This document shows, in pieces, positions 36,963 through 49,868 of a stretch of DNA of 64,000 bases. Under the pieces are notes generated by a model, which saw nothing but the letters and a program-made list of their open reading frames with translations, made no database searches and was not told the DNA's origin. Source of the DNA: Flaccisagitta enflata. Taxonomy: Eukaryota; Chaetognatha; Sagittoidea; Aphragmophora. The translations under genes were made by a program, and so were the position numbers. The stretch's first letter is position 1; each line of letters opens with the position of its first letter. Location: positions 47,058,001 to 47,122,000 of the forward strand of contig OZ231127.1 of assembly GCA_965153355.1 (NCBI GenBank), in the 5' to 3' direction.

Positions 36963-39761
36963 TCATAGTGCTTTTGTCTTCTGATCAATCAAAAAATCGA
37001 GTGGACTTTTGTAATTATTTAAGGGTACAACAGCAAGTGATTTTTCAACTGTTTTTTGAATATCTTCGAGTTTAAGCATTTTCTGTAAAAGACTATTGTT
37101 CAACATTGACAGTCGGTTTTTTAGCATTTGTAACCCTGCAGACTGATGAACTAAGTCAGTTCTAATATACGCCGGGAGTCTTAGGCAAAGACGAATAAAT
37201 TCATTTTGAATCCGTTGCAGTGACATTATTCTTGCCGGTAGGAAGGATACACTGCCGTATTTGAAAAGCGGTCTGACATAGATCTTATATAGACGAATTA
37301 GAGTGACATTGGCGACGCCACTTTTGACAAGCAGTTTGAACAGATTCAATCGCGAGGCGGCCTTGGATTCAATTTCCTTAAAGTGTTCTTTGAATCTAAG
37401 CTTCTCATCAAACTGAATGCCCAAGTATCGCGCAGAAGAGCATGGTCTGACAATATCGTTGAATAGCTGAATACAGTGGCTTTCATCCGTTTTTTTATTA
37501 AGTCGACTGATGAGGAGAAGATTAGATTTTGAGCCATTTAGTTTGATTCGCCATCTACGACACCATCCTTCAACTTCGTTGACAGATTTTTGAAGTCGAC
37601 TGACAGCTGCGCCAGTGGTGAAGGCTGATGACCAAAGTCCAATGTCATCTGCAAATTGTCCGATTGAACCCGTCTGAGTGATTGCTGGAACATCATTCAC
37701 GAGGATGATATAGAGAAGTGGTGAAAGGCAGCTTCCTTGAGGCGTTCCTGCCTTCATCTTTACTTCCTGCGAAACTTCCTTGCCAACTTTAACCTTAAGC
37801 TTCCGATCAGTGAGGAATGAGCTAAGAAGTCTAATAAAACGATGTGGTAGATTCAGTTTGTCTAGTTTGTAACGAATCGCGTCATGCCAAGCTTGGTCAA
37901 ATGCTGCCTCTGCATCGAGGAAGAGTGCCGCCGTTATTCCTTTTTTCTTGATGAATGAGTGAGCGTCCTCAGAAAGTCTGAAAAGTTGTTCCGTCGTCAT
38001 TCGACCTTTCCTGAAACCGCTTTGGGATGGTGACAGTAACTTCTCACTTTCAAGATAACTGGATAAACGTGAAGTGACGATTCTCTCAAACAATTTGCCA
38101 AGGCATGAAATTAAAGAAATCGGTCTCCAGTTTTTAGCTTCCTTGTTGTCTTTGCCGTGTTTAGGAACCATTTTTATTGCAGCAGTTTTCCATTCCTCAG
38201 GAAAATAGCCAATTGTCAGGGATGCATTAAACAGAGACTGGATGCTTGAGACCACGTTATTAGGAAGCCTTTTTAAGACAGCATAACTCAAGCCATCCTC
38301 GCCGGGGGCTGATCGATTTTTGCATCTTGTCAGTTGCTCTCGAATTTCGTCCTGTGATATTGATGTAAGAAGTCGATTGTCATCCCCGAGTTCTGGGTCA
38401 AGGTATTGGCCGTTTTTGTCTACACAGAAGATATTTTTTCTTGATAGCACGTGATCTTCAACAGACGCTTTCCATTTTTGATTGAATGCCGGATCATCTC
38501 TAGTTTGATGCAGACGCTCAAGACGCTTAGCAAACAGTTCTGCCTTATCCTTATCAGTTGATGCGGTGGCACCATTGTCAGAGATGTTACAATGAGCTTC
38601 AGGTTTGGTTCTGCGGCCGCGAATTTTGTCAAACAAGCCAAAGAACTTTGTGGTGTTTTTTTCCGTGTTGAGCTCATGGCACAATGACCGTACATGCTGC
38701 TTCTGCTGCAGTTTCTGCTCTTTTTTCAAATCGTAATTGATTTTATTAATTTTCCTTTGTAGCTCTGCAACCGTCAGATCATCATCTTGTCGTTTGGCCT
38801 CTGATTTTAAGCGCCGCAATCGCCTTTTTTCTCTTACCATGGAAACCATTTGGCTCGTAAACGAAGAGGACTTATGGTGGCGCTTTTGACGAAGTGGACA
38901 GGTTAGCTCAAATGCGTTGATAATCCGTTTAGTAACATGTTCAACAGCAACATCTATTTCCTCAGCTGTCGACGGAGAAGTGGTTTGTACATCACTGAGA
39001 AGAGTTTTGAATTTTTTCCAGTCAGTGTTTTTCCTGCTTCTGTACATCTCAGTATGGCCTACACTTAGATTCAGTGAGAACGTAGCTCTAATTGGGTAAT
39101 GATCGGAGCCGATGTCTTCATCCACATTCCATGCACTGAAATTCGGTAAGAAATCGCCATTTGTGAGCATTAAATCTAGCACTTGCTCCTTGCCAGAGCT
39201 TGGATCGTATCGGGTCATGGATCCATCATTTAAGACAAAAAGTTGATTATCGTTGATTGACTTCAAAAGTGCATGACCATGTTGATCATTCTTTGTCGAG
39301 CCCCAAGCAACATGTTTACAGTTTAGATCACCTGTTATAATACTTCTTCCTCTTAGACCACTGCAGACTCTAAGAATGCTAGGATTAACTGCTGTGTTTG
39401 GAGGATTGTAATATGTTATGACGTTTATCGTTGGTCGCGTTGAATTTCCATTAATTCTTATACCAATTACCTCCTCCTGAAATTGGTTTAATTCACCAAT
39501 CGAGACGACATCGTTTATGTCATTGCGTTTCAATATCAAAGAGCCATGTTGACAACCTCGTTTCTCTTTGCGAGCAATGCAAATATAATTTGGCACACAA
39601 ATTTCTTGATTTACATTGAGTTTTGTTTCATTAAGTGTAACAATTTCTGGATAATTATGGCTTGACAAGTAATTTGAGAGATTATCCAAATTAGACCTAA
39701 GGCCTCGGATGTTTATATGGACGGCCTGTTTATATGGACGGCCTGGCCTGAGAGAATGAAC
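36963..39761 (-). mobile_element. Non-LTR retrotransposon ORF (endonuclease plus reverse transcriptase), 5'-truncated
   Basis: The open frame is uninterrupted from 39761 to the stop at 36963. It starts inside the typical endonuclease opening (VHINIRGLRSNLDNL) with no ATG, so ORF1 and the 5' end are missing. The endonuclease motifs are LNETK, TGDLNCKH and GSDHYP. The reverse transcriptase has WRPISLISCLGKLFE, FLDAEAAFDQAWHDA (motif A), GTPQGSCLSPLLYIILVNDV (motif B) and QFADDIGLWS (motif C). No RNase H domain follows. This fits Jockey-like or related clades, judged by motif style only. The lack of stops over 900 codons suggests a young copy. Confidence 0.9.
39711..39745. repeat. 17-bp tandem duplication at the LINE 5' junction
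   Basis: GTTTATATGGACGGCCT occurs twice in a row. It sits at the truncated 5' end of the retrotransposon and keeps the frame open. Confidence 0.8.
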
Positions 39762-40013
39762 CTAAGGCTAAGGGTCCTAAGTTCTATTTGGGCCAAGTCT
39801 TGGCGTCTGAGACTGATCTAGTGAGGGCTGAAAAAAAAATTGATGATTAATAACGCGCACGACAAACTGACGGCCGAACGGAGTGTCATGATAAAGTTTG
39901 GACTATGAAGTCGCGTACAAACCGATGTCATTTTTGTGCCTTATTGACCCTGAGTAGAGTCAGTGAGTAGACATAGACTCGAAAATTTCAGTTGCTCAAT
40001 TTTTTGCAGGGAC

Positions 40014-42790
40014 CTGTTCAGCGCTTTCAATATTGCACGTTTCAAATTTCAAGGTTCTATCTCAAATACTTTAGAAGTTATGAGCATTTGTTTGAACCAT
40101 ATCAAGGTGAAAAAATTCCAGGATAATCTTTAAACTTTCTTTTAAGATATGGCCGACAGTGAATCTAAACAGAGTAAGTTTTTTGAAAAAAAGTAAGGTT
40201 ACAGGATTTTGGATCTAGGCGAATGAAACAATTTCCTATTGTAGACTTAGACTCAAAATTTTCTATAGGTCAGTCAGTAGCTCATTTTTTTGCTTGGACC
40301 TGCTCAGTACGTTTCTTTAAGCACTGTAATACTTGGATATCACTACTTGTCAGCCTTTTTTATTTTGATACATGATGTACTGAGCCTAAAATACAATTTT
40401 CATCATCTTTGCTCGATAAAACCCTTTGCCGAAATCCCTTTATTCATCACTTCTCCAAGGTGGTTGTGGTGAAAATGTTGAAATTTTGTCACTTTGGGCT
40501 CAAAATGGGGCCACTTTGCTTTTGAAATTTGACCTGAAATCCATGAGATTATGAAACTAGAGCTCAAGAGCTAGCCAGTGGTGCAATCCGCATATTGCTA
40601 TCATTTTTTGTTAAGATTTGAGAGCTCTTCAAAGATGAAAGAGTGTGAGGGTTATTTTATCAGTGAATTTGGTGGCCTCTTTTGACATTTTTACATTTTT
40701 TGATATATCTCCGCTTTGAATTGACAAATTTAGATGAAATTGGTGACCAAATTGAAGATTTTTTGATGCTCTAACTGAATCTGTTAAAATTTTTGATCGA
40801 TATGACCCTCAAAATTTATGGGAGACTCTAGAAGCAGGTGCTAAAAAGTGAATTTTTTTGCCATTTTGACTACTTTGGTCAAAAAATTCGGGCACTTCCG
40901 AGGTAGAAAAAGACAAAAAATCCATGAGCAAATTAAACTACAATTCAAGATTTATCCAATGGTGCAATCACCATGTCAATATGTAAAAGCATATAGATTT
41001 GGCAGAGCTTCAAAGATCAGAAGGTATGATAAAATGTCTTTTTTTGGGCTCAAAATCGGGCCACTTTGCTTTGTAAATTTGACCCAAAATTCATGAGATT
41101 ATAAAACTAGAGCTCAAGAGCTAATCAATGGTGCAATCTGCAAGTTGCTATCGTTTTTTTTTTTAAGATATGAGAGCATTTCAAAGATGGAAGGGTATGA
41201 ATGGTTTTTTTACCGGATAAATTTGGTAGTCAATTTTGACATTTTTCACTATTTCTGGGACTTTGTACGTCCATCCGTTGGGCCAACCACTGTACTGGTT
41301 CCACCATTGGTCCCTCTGTAGGTCCATCCATCAGTCTGATAGCACAAGTAAAAAAAGACGCAAAAAACGAAAAACAAAATCCGATGCTATTTTGTGTGTG
41401 GAGGTGGGAGAAGGAGTGTGGATTGGGGTTGGATGCCCAAAATTTGTTACCAAAGTTGACTTTTTTTCAACTGCTTCATGAGTCCCCCCAAAATTTTGAG
41501 GGTCATATTGATAAAAAAATTTACCAGAATCAAAAAGATAATAAAAAAATCTTCAATTGTGTCACCAATTTTATTCATTTTGGTCCATCCAAAGCGGAAA
41601 TTGTAAACAATGTCAAAATTGACTACCAAATTTATCTGGTAAAAAAACCATCATACCCTTCCATCTTTGAAATACTTTTAAATTTTAACAAAAAATGATA
41701 GCAGCATGGGGATTGTACCATTGGTTAGCTCTTGAGCTCTATTCTTACAATCTCATAGAATTTTGGTAAAGTATCTAAAGTCAAGTGGCCTAATTCTGAG
41801 CCCAAAATGACCTAAATACCAAAAAATGTTAATTTATCATACCCACTGATCTTTGAAGCTCTGCCAAATCTATATAATTTAACAAATTGATACGGCAATT
41901 ACACCATTGGTTAGAACTTGCACTGTAATTTAATTTGCTCATGGATTTTTTGTCTTTTTCTACCTCGGAAGTGCCCGAATTTTTTGACCAAAGTAGCCAA
42001 AATGGCAAAAAAAATCATGTTTTAGCACCTGCTTCTATAGTCTCCCAAAAATTTTGAGGGTCATATTGATCAAAAATTTTACCAGATTCAATTAGAGAAT
42101 CAAAAACTCTTCAATTTGGTCACCAATTTCATCTAAATTTGTCTATCCAAAGCAGAGATATATCAAAAATTGTAAAAAATGTCAAAATTGACCACCAAAT
42201 TCATCTGGTAAAATAACCCTCATACCCTTCCATCTTTGAAAAGCTCTCAAATCTGAACAAAAAACAATAGCAACATGCGGATTGCACCACTGGTTAGCTC
42301 TTGAGCTCTAGTTTCATAATCTCATGGATTTCGGGTCAAATTTCAAAACCAAAGTGGCCCGATTTTGAGCCCAAAGTGACCAAATTTTAACACTTTCACC
42401 ACAACCACCTTGGAGTAGTGATAGATAAATGGATTTCGGCGAAGGGTTTTATCAAGCTAAGATGATGAAATTTGTATTTTAGGCTCAGTACATCATGAAT
42501 CAAAAGAAAAAAGGCTGACAAGTTGTGATACCCAAGTATTACAGCGCTTTCAATATTGCACATTTTAAATTTCAAGGTTCTGGCTCAAATACTTTAGAAG
42601 TTATGAGCATTTGTTTGAACCATATCAAGCTGAAGAAATTCAAGGAAAATCTTTAAACTTTCTTTAAAACTATGGCCGACAGTAAATTTTAACAGAGTTA
42701 AAGTTTTTTTTTTTAAAAGTAAGGTTACAGGATTTTGGATCTAGGCGAATCAAATAATTTCCTATTGATTGCACCCCACTTTTGAAGACC
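40014..42790. mobile_element. Large palindrome (~2.2 kb) flanked by direct repeats
   Basis: The outer segments 40018-40250 and 42541-42770 are direct copies (TTTAGAAGTTATGAGCATTT, TATGGCCGACAGT, GGATTTTGGATCTAGGCGAA). Between them 40316-41260 is inverted relative to about 41480-42545 (GGTGGTTGTGGTGAAAATGT, TTTTGAGCCCAAAGTGACC). The centre (41265-41450) holds a GTCCATCC-type family S remnant. No coding region is seen. Confidence 0.8.
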
Positions 42791-42805
42791 ATTTTTCAAA
42801 AACAA

Positions 42806-44313
42806 GGCCAACACCTATAAGTCGCGTGCAGGACAGAAATAACTGAACTGACCTGACTCCTTATTGTATCTTTTTATTGAAAATCAGAATTAAACCAGAC
42901 CCAAACCAGACTCAAACCAGACTCGAACCAGACCAAAACCAGACTCAAACCAGACTCAAACCAGATTCAAACCAAAATAAACCAGACCTAAACCAGACAT
43001 AAACCAGACCTAAACCAGGCATAAACCAGACCTAAACCGGACCTAAACCAGACATAAATCAGACATGAACCAGACTTTAACCAGACTCAAACCAGACTCA
43101 AACCAGACTCAAACCAGACTCAAACCAGACTCAAACCAGACTTAATCCAGACTTAAACCAGACATAAACCAGACTTAAACTAGACTTAAACCAGAATCAA
43201 ACCAGATTTAAACCAGCAGACTTAAACCAGCAGACTTAAACCAGCAGACTTAAACCAGCAGAATCAAACCAGCAGACTTAAACCAGCAGACTTAAACCAG
43301 CAGACTTAAACCAGCAGACTTAAACCAGCAGACAAACCAGCAGACTTAAACCAGCAGACTTAAACCAGCAGACTTAAACCAGCAGACTTAAACCAGCAGA
43401 CTTAAACCAGCAGACTTAAACCAGCAGACTTAAACCAGCAGACCTAAACCAGCAGACTAAAACCAGCAGACTAAAACCAGCAGACTAAAACCAGCAGACT
43501 AAAACCAGCAGATTTAAACCAGCAGACTTAAACCAGCAGACTTAAACCAGCAGACTTAAACCAGCAGACTTAAACCCGCAGACCTAAACCAGCAGACCTA
43601 AACCAGCAGACCTAAACCAGCCGACTTAAACCAGCAGACTTAACAAGCAGACCTAAACCAGCAGACCTAAATCAGCTGACATAAACCAGCCAACCCAAAC
43701 ATGTTATATGATCAAAAATGAACTGAAATGTTCCAAATGAATTAAAATGACTTAAAACTGTTCTAAATGCCCAAAAAAGGACACAAATGACTGAAATGAA
43801 CAAAGTGACATAAATGATCAAAAATGACCAAAAATGACTAAAAGCAACCAAAAATTACCAAAAGCAACCAAAAATGACCATAGACAACTAAAAAATGACT
43901 CAAAATAACTCCAGATGACCCGAATTGACCAAAAAAGCAAAGTGTTATTAAAAACTACAAAAGCCAAAAAATAACTTAAAGTGACTTAGAATGACTTAGA
44001 ATGACTTAGAATGACTTAGAATGACTCAGAATAACTTAAAAAAAGATAGAATGACTTAAAATGACTTAAAATGACTTATAATAACATAAAATGACAAAAA
44101 TGACAAAAAATGACAAAATGACTTAAGTGACTAAAATTAACTGAAATTGACTTAGAATGACTTAAAATGACTTAGAATGACTTAAAATGACATAAAATAC
44201 CCTAAAATGACATAAAACAACGAAAAAAAGCTAAGTGTTACCGACGGACCGACCGACCGACCGACCGACCGACCGACCGACGGAGCGGGTCATAGAGTCG
44301 CGTGCACGCGACT
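42806..44313 (-). mobile_element. Expanded family S element with two minisatellite blocks
   Basis: Bounded by GGCCAACACCTATAAGTCGC on the left and GACCGACCGACGGAGCGGG plus the hairpin AGTCGCGTGCACGCGACT on the right. The interior is almost wholly tandem arrays: 42890-43690 (ACTCAAACCAG, 11 bp, passing into CTTAAACCAGCAGA, 14 bp) and 43740-44225 (AATGACTTAAA, 10-11 bp). Confidence 0.8.
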
Positions 44314-44724
44314 AAAAATATCTTTGTGTTTTTTTTTCTAAGTCCCTGACGCGCGACACAAAAATTTTCAGTTTTTTTAAAAAAAGTGAAAATACAAGAT
44401 GTTGGATCTAGGCGAATCAAACAATTTCCTATCGATTGCACCCCATTTGTTTTTCAAAAAAAATTTCCTCATTATGGGCTTTTTTGGGGCCCTTAGGGGC
44501 CCCTAAGAAGTTCAAAATTTTGGTAAATGAGATGAACAGAGTTATGTGCATACGCCAAAGTATCTTTCGGGACCCAATTCAAGCAGATTAGTTCAAGCTA
44601 GTGCTCATGCCGTTACTACCTTCTGACCGGCTGCATTTAAAAGAGAAATTGGAAAATTCACAAGGACTCACTCATGATTGCACCCCACTTCTGAAAAACA
44701 TTTTTCAAAAACAGTTTTTTTGAT

Positions 44725-44870
44725 TGTTTGTTTTTTGGCGCGGACACGAAACCCTTACAGAGGCATTGTCCTTCCGTTCGTTGGTCCATCCATCCGTCAC
44801 ACTTGGAGTTTAAAAGTGTGAAGACGGATATTTCCGCCCCTGCTAGCAACGATATGTTGCAAGCCCGTTT
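44725..44870 (+). mobile_element. Family S fragment upstream of a CAG/CAA array
   Basis: GCGCGGACACGAAACCCTTA, CAGAGGCATTGTCC, then GTCCATCCATCCGTC and TTTCCGCCCCTGCTAGCAAC resemble the S branch that ends in CAACGATAT. The terminal hairpin is degraded. Confidence 0.5.
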
Positions 44871-44982
44871 CTTACTTTCGTTTTCACATTTCATTTCATT
44901 CTTCTTTCTCAATAAACAGGGTAGTCGGGCAGTTGGATCATCACGTCAGGTCCAAATTGATAGACAACTGGTCAACAATAAT

Positions 44983-45163
<181 letters not shown>

Positions 45164-45421
45164 AAGATTGCTAGCTTAGCGTTTCTTTGTGATTGAAATA
45201 AAGCTCCCCTTAAGGTTGAAGCAGACAGCACCTTGACATGACATCGACGGGAGTCTTACACAAAATGATCCAGTGGCATGGCCCAATGTGGTGGATCGCA
45301 TGGCCTCTCTGAAAGTCAGATGCCGATTCATGCATATCACGCCCGGGAAGGCTCCCCCGGTTAACAACAACGACGACTAAGGGTCCGGGAGATGGAGAAA
45401 CTACGAGACCTTTCATAACAA

Positions 45422-45632
45422 GGCCAGATACACGGCTACCTCAGTTGCGTGCGGGTGGGCACTGGGCAGGAGCCGTATTTGAGGTCATTTGATCAATTGG
45501 GCGGGAGCAGCGAGGCCAAAGACCGCGAAAACCCAAAATAAGTTTGGCGGAAGGTCGGACGGATGGACGGACGGACGGACGAACGGACGGACGGACTGAC
45601 AAAGCGGGGTGTAGAGTCGCGTAGCACGCGAC
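45422..45632 (-). mobile_element. Family S element
   Basis: Starts GGCCAGATACACGGCTACCT and GTTGCGTGCGGGTGGGCACT. It carries GGACGGACGGACGGAC runs and ends GGTGTAGAGTCGCG-TAGCA-CGCGAC followed by AAAAAC. Confidence 0.8.
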
Positions 45633-46918
45633 AAAAACGAACTTCAATCTCTTTCTGCCACCACCAACTTGTTTCTCGTTTTTAGAATCTCATCGTCAGT
45701 CGGTGGACATGTAATCTACCTCTACATATTGCAGACTACACGCTCTTGGCTGAGTAACAACCTTTTTTATAACAAAGTTGAGGCTCAAATTGGCCAAAAA
45801 ATAACAACATCTATAGCAATATCTTTAGCCTCAGAAAATGATTAATATTTCGGCCTCATTTCCAACCAATAACAACACTTTTTTAATAAGTTGTTTTTCC
45901 GTTGCTTGATTTCATGCGGCATTGAACCCATTGCTCTCAATGTGAGACACATGAACAATTGAACATGTAGTGGTTTCATGAAGGAAGTTTTTTTTTTCTT
46001 TTGTATGATTATGACCCCATGACAGAGTAACATTTTGTTTTTGTTTTTGGTTTTGAATGAATATATTCCTTTTCATTTCATTTCTAAATATCTGTTACTC
46101 AGCAGAAAGCAGAGATGGTTAGAAAGTAACAAATTGCATTTTCAAATCCTTCAGAATTTTTAGACACCCCAATCAATTTTTACTTGAGAAAAATTAGCAA
46201 CAATTTAGCAACGGTTTGAGCCTCAAATCGTGATTTAAATAACAACATTGAGCCTCAGAAAAAAATAACCCGTTGTAACTCGGTCAAGTGCGTGTACGCT
46301 GCTGCAGCGGTGTAGCACTCGGAATCCAAACTAGCAAGATATTTGGCTGTAGTTACCAAGTTAGTAACAAATGTTCGTTAAAATAATCACTGGCGTCTAC
46401 ACATTTTATCAGAGTGAACTCCGATGAAATATCGTAGTGCCAGTCTGTCTCTACCTCACTTAGAAAATCTAATGCTTCGTTAGATTCATCAGTTTTCAAG
46501 ATCAAGGAGTGAATGCTGACTAAACTAAAAAAAAAAACGATTTCAATGAGTTAACGGGAAATCATATGAACGAGTTTTTTTTCAAATTTTAAACGTGTTA
46601 ATCCAGATCAGAACGTAGCTGAATCTATGGCCACGAAATGAGAAATAAAAGAAGAAAAAAACATGCAAGAAGCAATGATCATTATTTGATTGAACACAAG
46701 TTACTTTGACTTTCAAGTTTCTAGAGTTTAATGACTTTTTCTGGCGAAGAAAATGTTGCTTTTTAACAATCTAACTTCTACTCACTACCGTCTACCAGTC
46801 TATGAAATAAAATGAATATGGTTATAATCGATCACAAAACGCGTTTGCTCACTTTAACGACGATCAACTAGAACTTGACGAGTCTCATTGCCACACTCGA
46901 ACTCTCGTAGACGTCGTT
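45633..46918. other. Intergenic and 3' flank of the bZIP gene
   Basis: AT-rich. Repeated phrases GAGGCTCAAAT and AGCCTCAGAAAA at 45780-45840 and 46220-46265 hint at a diverged repeat pair. No gene is recognised. The segment next to 46918 is the likely 3' UTR of the bZIP gene. Confidence 0.5.
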
Positions 46919-47288
46919 TTACACAGCAATCACTTTCTTCCCGTTGAAGTTGAAATTCTTCCTCAATTCTTTTTCTCTCCTCAAGTCGATGACCGGCGCC
47001 ATTTTAGCGCTTGAATCTTCCTCGGTGGTATTGACAACGACGCCGGACGCAGCTACGGTGGCGCCGGAGGCAACGACATTGGCGCCGGAAGCAGGGATCG
47101 TGGAGCCGGAAGCAGCGACCGTGGCGCCGGATGCCGCGACCGTGGTGCCGGATGCAGCGACCGTGGCGCCGGTATCAACTCCAATGGCGCCGCCAACGAC
47201 AGGAATCCCAACCGGGAACTCTTTCAGGAAGTCCGATGATATCACGCAAACCTGCTCTCCTCCTATGAAGAGAGGAGCGCCAAAACCG

Positions 47289-47375
<87 letters not shown>

Positions 47376-47836
47376 TCGCCCACCACTTGACCATAGGCGC
47401 GGCTACGATCGACGTGTTCCAGCATCTGCTTCATGAATGCCTGTTTGAGAGATTCCAATTCATCCTTGAGCGTCTTTTCGCGTTTTCCCAAGATGAGGTT
47501 TTCCTTTCTGAGTTGCCTCAGGTTCATTTCCGCTTGACTCGCTTTGACTTTGGATCTTTCCCTCGACTTGCGTACGGCGGCGTTGTTGCGGCTGCGTTTC
47601 GCGCGATAGGCGTGATCGTCGGCGTCGGCGTCGATATCGGCGTCATCGTAATCGCTGCCGTCGTAATTCGACGCCGTCGCCAGCGAAGAAGGCGCCCTCG
47701 AGTAAGGCGACGAAGGCGCGGCGTTTTCTTCTATTTTCAGCGCCAAGGAAGCGACGGAGCGTTGACTCGCGTTGCGGCGTCTTTTGGGTTGAGTGGCGGC
47801 GTTGGAGACTGACATGATCTTGTCCATTTGCAGCAT
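46919..47836 (-). CDS. C/EBP-like bZIP transcription factor
   Basis: This 305-residue intronless reading frame has a basic region at residues 77-98 with RSRNNAAVRKSRERSKVK, the C/EBP signature (RNNxAVRKSR). The leucine zipper has leucines at 109, 116, 123 and 130. C/EBP proteins bind DNA as dimers and control transcription in the nucleus. The N-terminus is basic (PKRRRN), followed by an acidic DDADIDADADD patch before the basic region. After the zipper comes a poly-Asn run of about 30 residues from an AAC array. A repeat of the type ATVAASG, about seven to nine copies, then leads to a short C-terminus. Three methionines (1, 4, 8) could start translation. The bZIP is central here, whereas vertebrate C/EBPs carry it at the C-terminus. 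Confidence 0.88.
47286..47375. repeat. (GTT)n array inside the bZIP coding region
   Basis: A pure GTT run on the plus strand, read as AAC (Asn) in the gene. Its length is likely to vary among individuals. Confidence 0.95.
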
Positions 47837-48717
47837 ACTTTCCCTTATATTACTTTTTTTTATTAGATTCTCTTTGTTGTTGACGTTTGCGTAGGGAGAT
47901 TGTCCTTTTGTCTTTTAAGCAATGTGATCAGTGAAATCATATGAGTATTTGTATACGTTTACAAACGCTCGCACACGGGATGCGATGGACGGAGGATGTT
48001 GAGATCAAGTGAAAGATGAAGAGGAGGATGAGGCATGAGGAGGCAAGGATGAGAAGGAGAGGCACGTATCAGGGGAATAATGAAATGACCAATTATGATG
48101 AAATTTTCGACAATAATGATGGACTTCAATGAAACGGGATCAACGAAGTGAATAGATGATTCATGAGGATGAAAGTTAAGTCGGGCAATGAGTGCGAGAG
48201 AGAATAGGGGGATAATTCCCTATTGATCCATTTTTTTAAGTTGATATTTTTGTGTTTTGTTAGTTAATCGTGTTGATTTCGTCACCACATCGGCGCTCCT
48301 AAAAGCGACATTGGACAAGTCTGTCGTATTTATGATGAAATCCCGCCTTTGTCACCGCATCGACTCTTTAATACAGTTCCTTTAAAACGACGTGATTCCA
48401 AAATCGCACGATTGCTCTCTAGTAGCAGAGGTTCTGAAATTTGGTCAGAATTGGTTATGATGATCCAGCGTTCTTTTTGCGTTATAAAAAGTTGAGGCGA
48501 AGTTTCCAGATGACTCATTCGAGAAATAAATTTCCCGTGGTCGAAGCAAGATTGCGCAATCCTTACAAAGAATGAAAAAGGACGTCTTTTGTTAATGCTA
48601 AAATTTCTCGATAGATGGGGGTTCTTTTTATTCTTATCTTGAATTCACAGATTCAATGATAGACAAATAGCTATCGCTTATCGGGAATGAGCTTTCTTTT
48701 GAAAGAACATCCTTTTT
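47837..48717. other. 5' flank of the bZIP gene, no other gene
   Basis: Presumed promoter and 5' UTR. GA-rich at 48010-48075. No TATA box is assigned. At 48315-48540 there is AT-rich sequence with short frames that show no features. Confidence 0.5.
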
Positions 48718-49222
48718 GGGCAGCGGCCCCAAAGGGCCGATGTCCTGTAGAAAACAGGGGGGAATTTTCAGATGTCTTTTCTTCCATCCGTCCTTCTGTC
48801 TACTCCCCCTGTTGAACATCGAGGCCTCAAATTAGTCCTCCTAGGTCTCAATTAAACCCATCATGCATTAGGCTTAAAATCAGCCGTCCAGACTTTAAAT
48901 CAGCCCCCCATGCCTCTTATCTGCCCTCCACATCTCAAATCTGCCCTCCAGACCTTCAATTAGCCCTCCAAGCTTTGAAACAGCCCTCTGTGCCTCAAAT
49001 TTGCCCACCAGACCTTAACTCCGCTCTCCTAGCCTAAATTCAGCCTTCCAGCCATCAAACATTCATTCATCTTGGGCCTAAGATATGCCCCCTCAGGATG
49101 TCTGAAACTTCACCCCTATGTTCTTTAGGACATCGGTTCTTTGGACCACTGCCCTGCTCTCACTCCTCTTCTTAGCCGGACCACTCCAAGCAGGGCATCG
49201 GGTACCGCTGACCATGTGCGAT
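48718..49222 (+). mobile_element. Family F element with ~20-bp array
   Basis: The left arm is GGGCAGCGGCCCCAAAGGGC then CGATGTCCTGTAG, a variant of GATGACCTATG. The array at about 48825-49060 has units of the type CAGACCTCAAATCAGCCCTC. The tail is GGGCATCGGGTACCGCTGAC. The right arm is degraded (GGACATCGGTTCTTTGGACC). Confidence 0.75.
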
Positions 49223-49737
49223 CCTTGGATGACCAGTTAGATGCGTCCTCGCATGGCACCTCCATAAAATCTGCAAAACGACGTCCTAGCTGCAGCCTCA
49301 GAAAAAAAAGTTACTGTTCTTAAAAAAAATGTTCATTTAGTGTAGAAAAATGTTATACAGTTCAATTACTAGCATGCACTCGTCGGTTAGTTGTATTTTT
49401 TTCATACTGAAACTCGAATTTTTAAAACAAGCTCAAAAAGGCCAATAGGTGCGCCGTGTGGATCATTTAGTCCAGGATTTAAGAGAAAGGACTCGGCGAA
49501 TCTGGAAGAAGGTCTGAAAATTTGCATATAGGGTCAGTTTTTCGTGCCAAACAAGACTGGATTTTTAAGTGTACTCCTTCAAAAAACGCGTTTTTTTCAA
49601 AAAAAAAACTTTGAAGCTGCGCTGACGCCAAACTAATTGACCGATGACTATGAAATTTTAGGTGAAGAAAAATATGCCTTTTTTCTACTTCCATGCAAAA
49701 TTTCAGCCATGGCTTTGAAAAGGAGGAGGAGAAAATT

Positions 49738-49868
49738 CCTCCTATGTGTGAAAGCATAGGTCATCAATCCCTGTGGAGCCCCTACCCTGCTCTCTTGCTC
49801 AACTTTAGCCACAAACTACTTAGGCAGGGCATGGGTACTGCTGACCTTCCGCTGCTTTTGTGACTATT
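49738..49868 (+). mobile_element. Family F right-half fragment
   Basis: GTGAAAGCATAGGTCATCAA, CCCTGTGGAGCCCCTACCCT, then GGGCATGGGTACTGCTGACC and GCTTTTGTGACTATTT. No left arm or array is present. Confidence 0.75.

Noticed and set aside
42890-43690. Regular short repeats that could suggest a CRISPR array
   Set aside because: Units are direct head-to-tail with no unique spacers, in an animal genome and inside an S element. This is a minisatellite.
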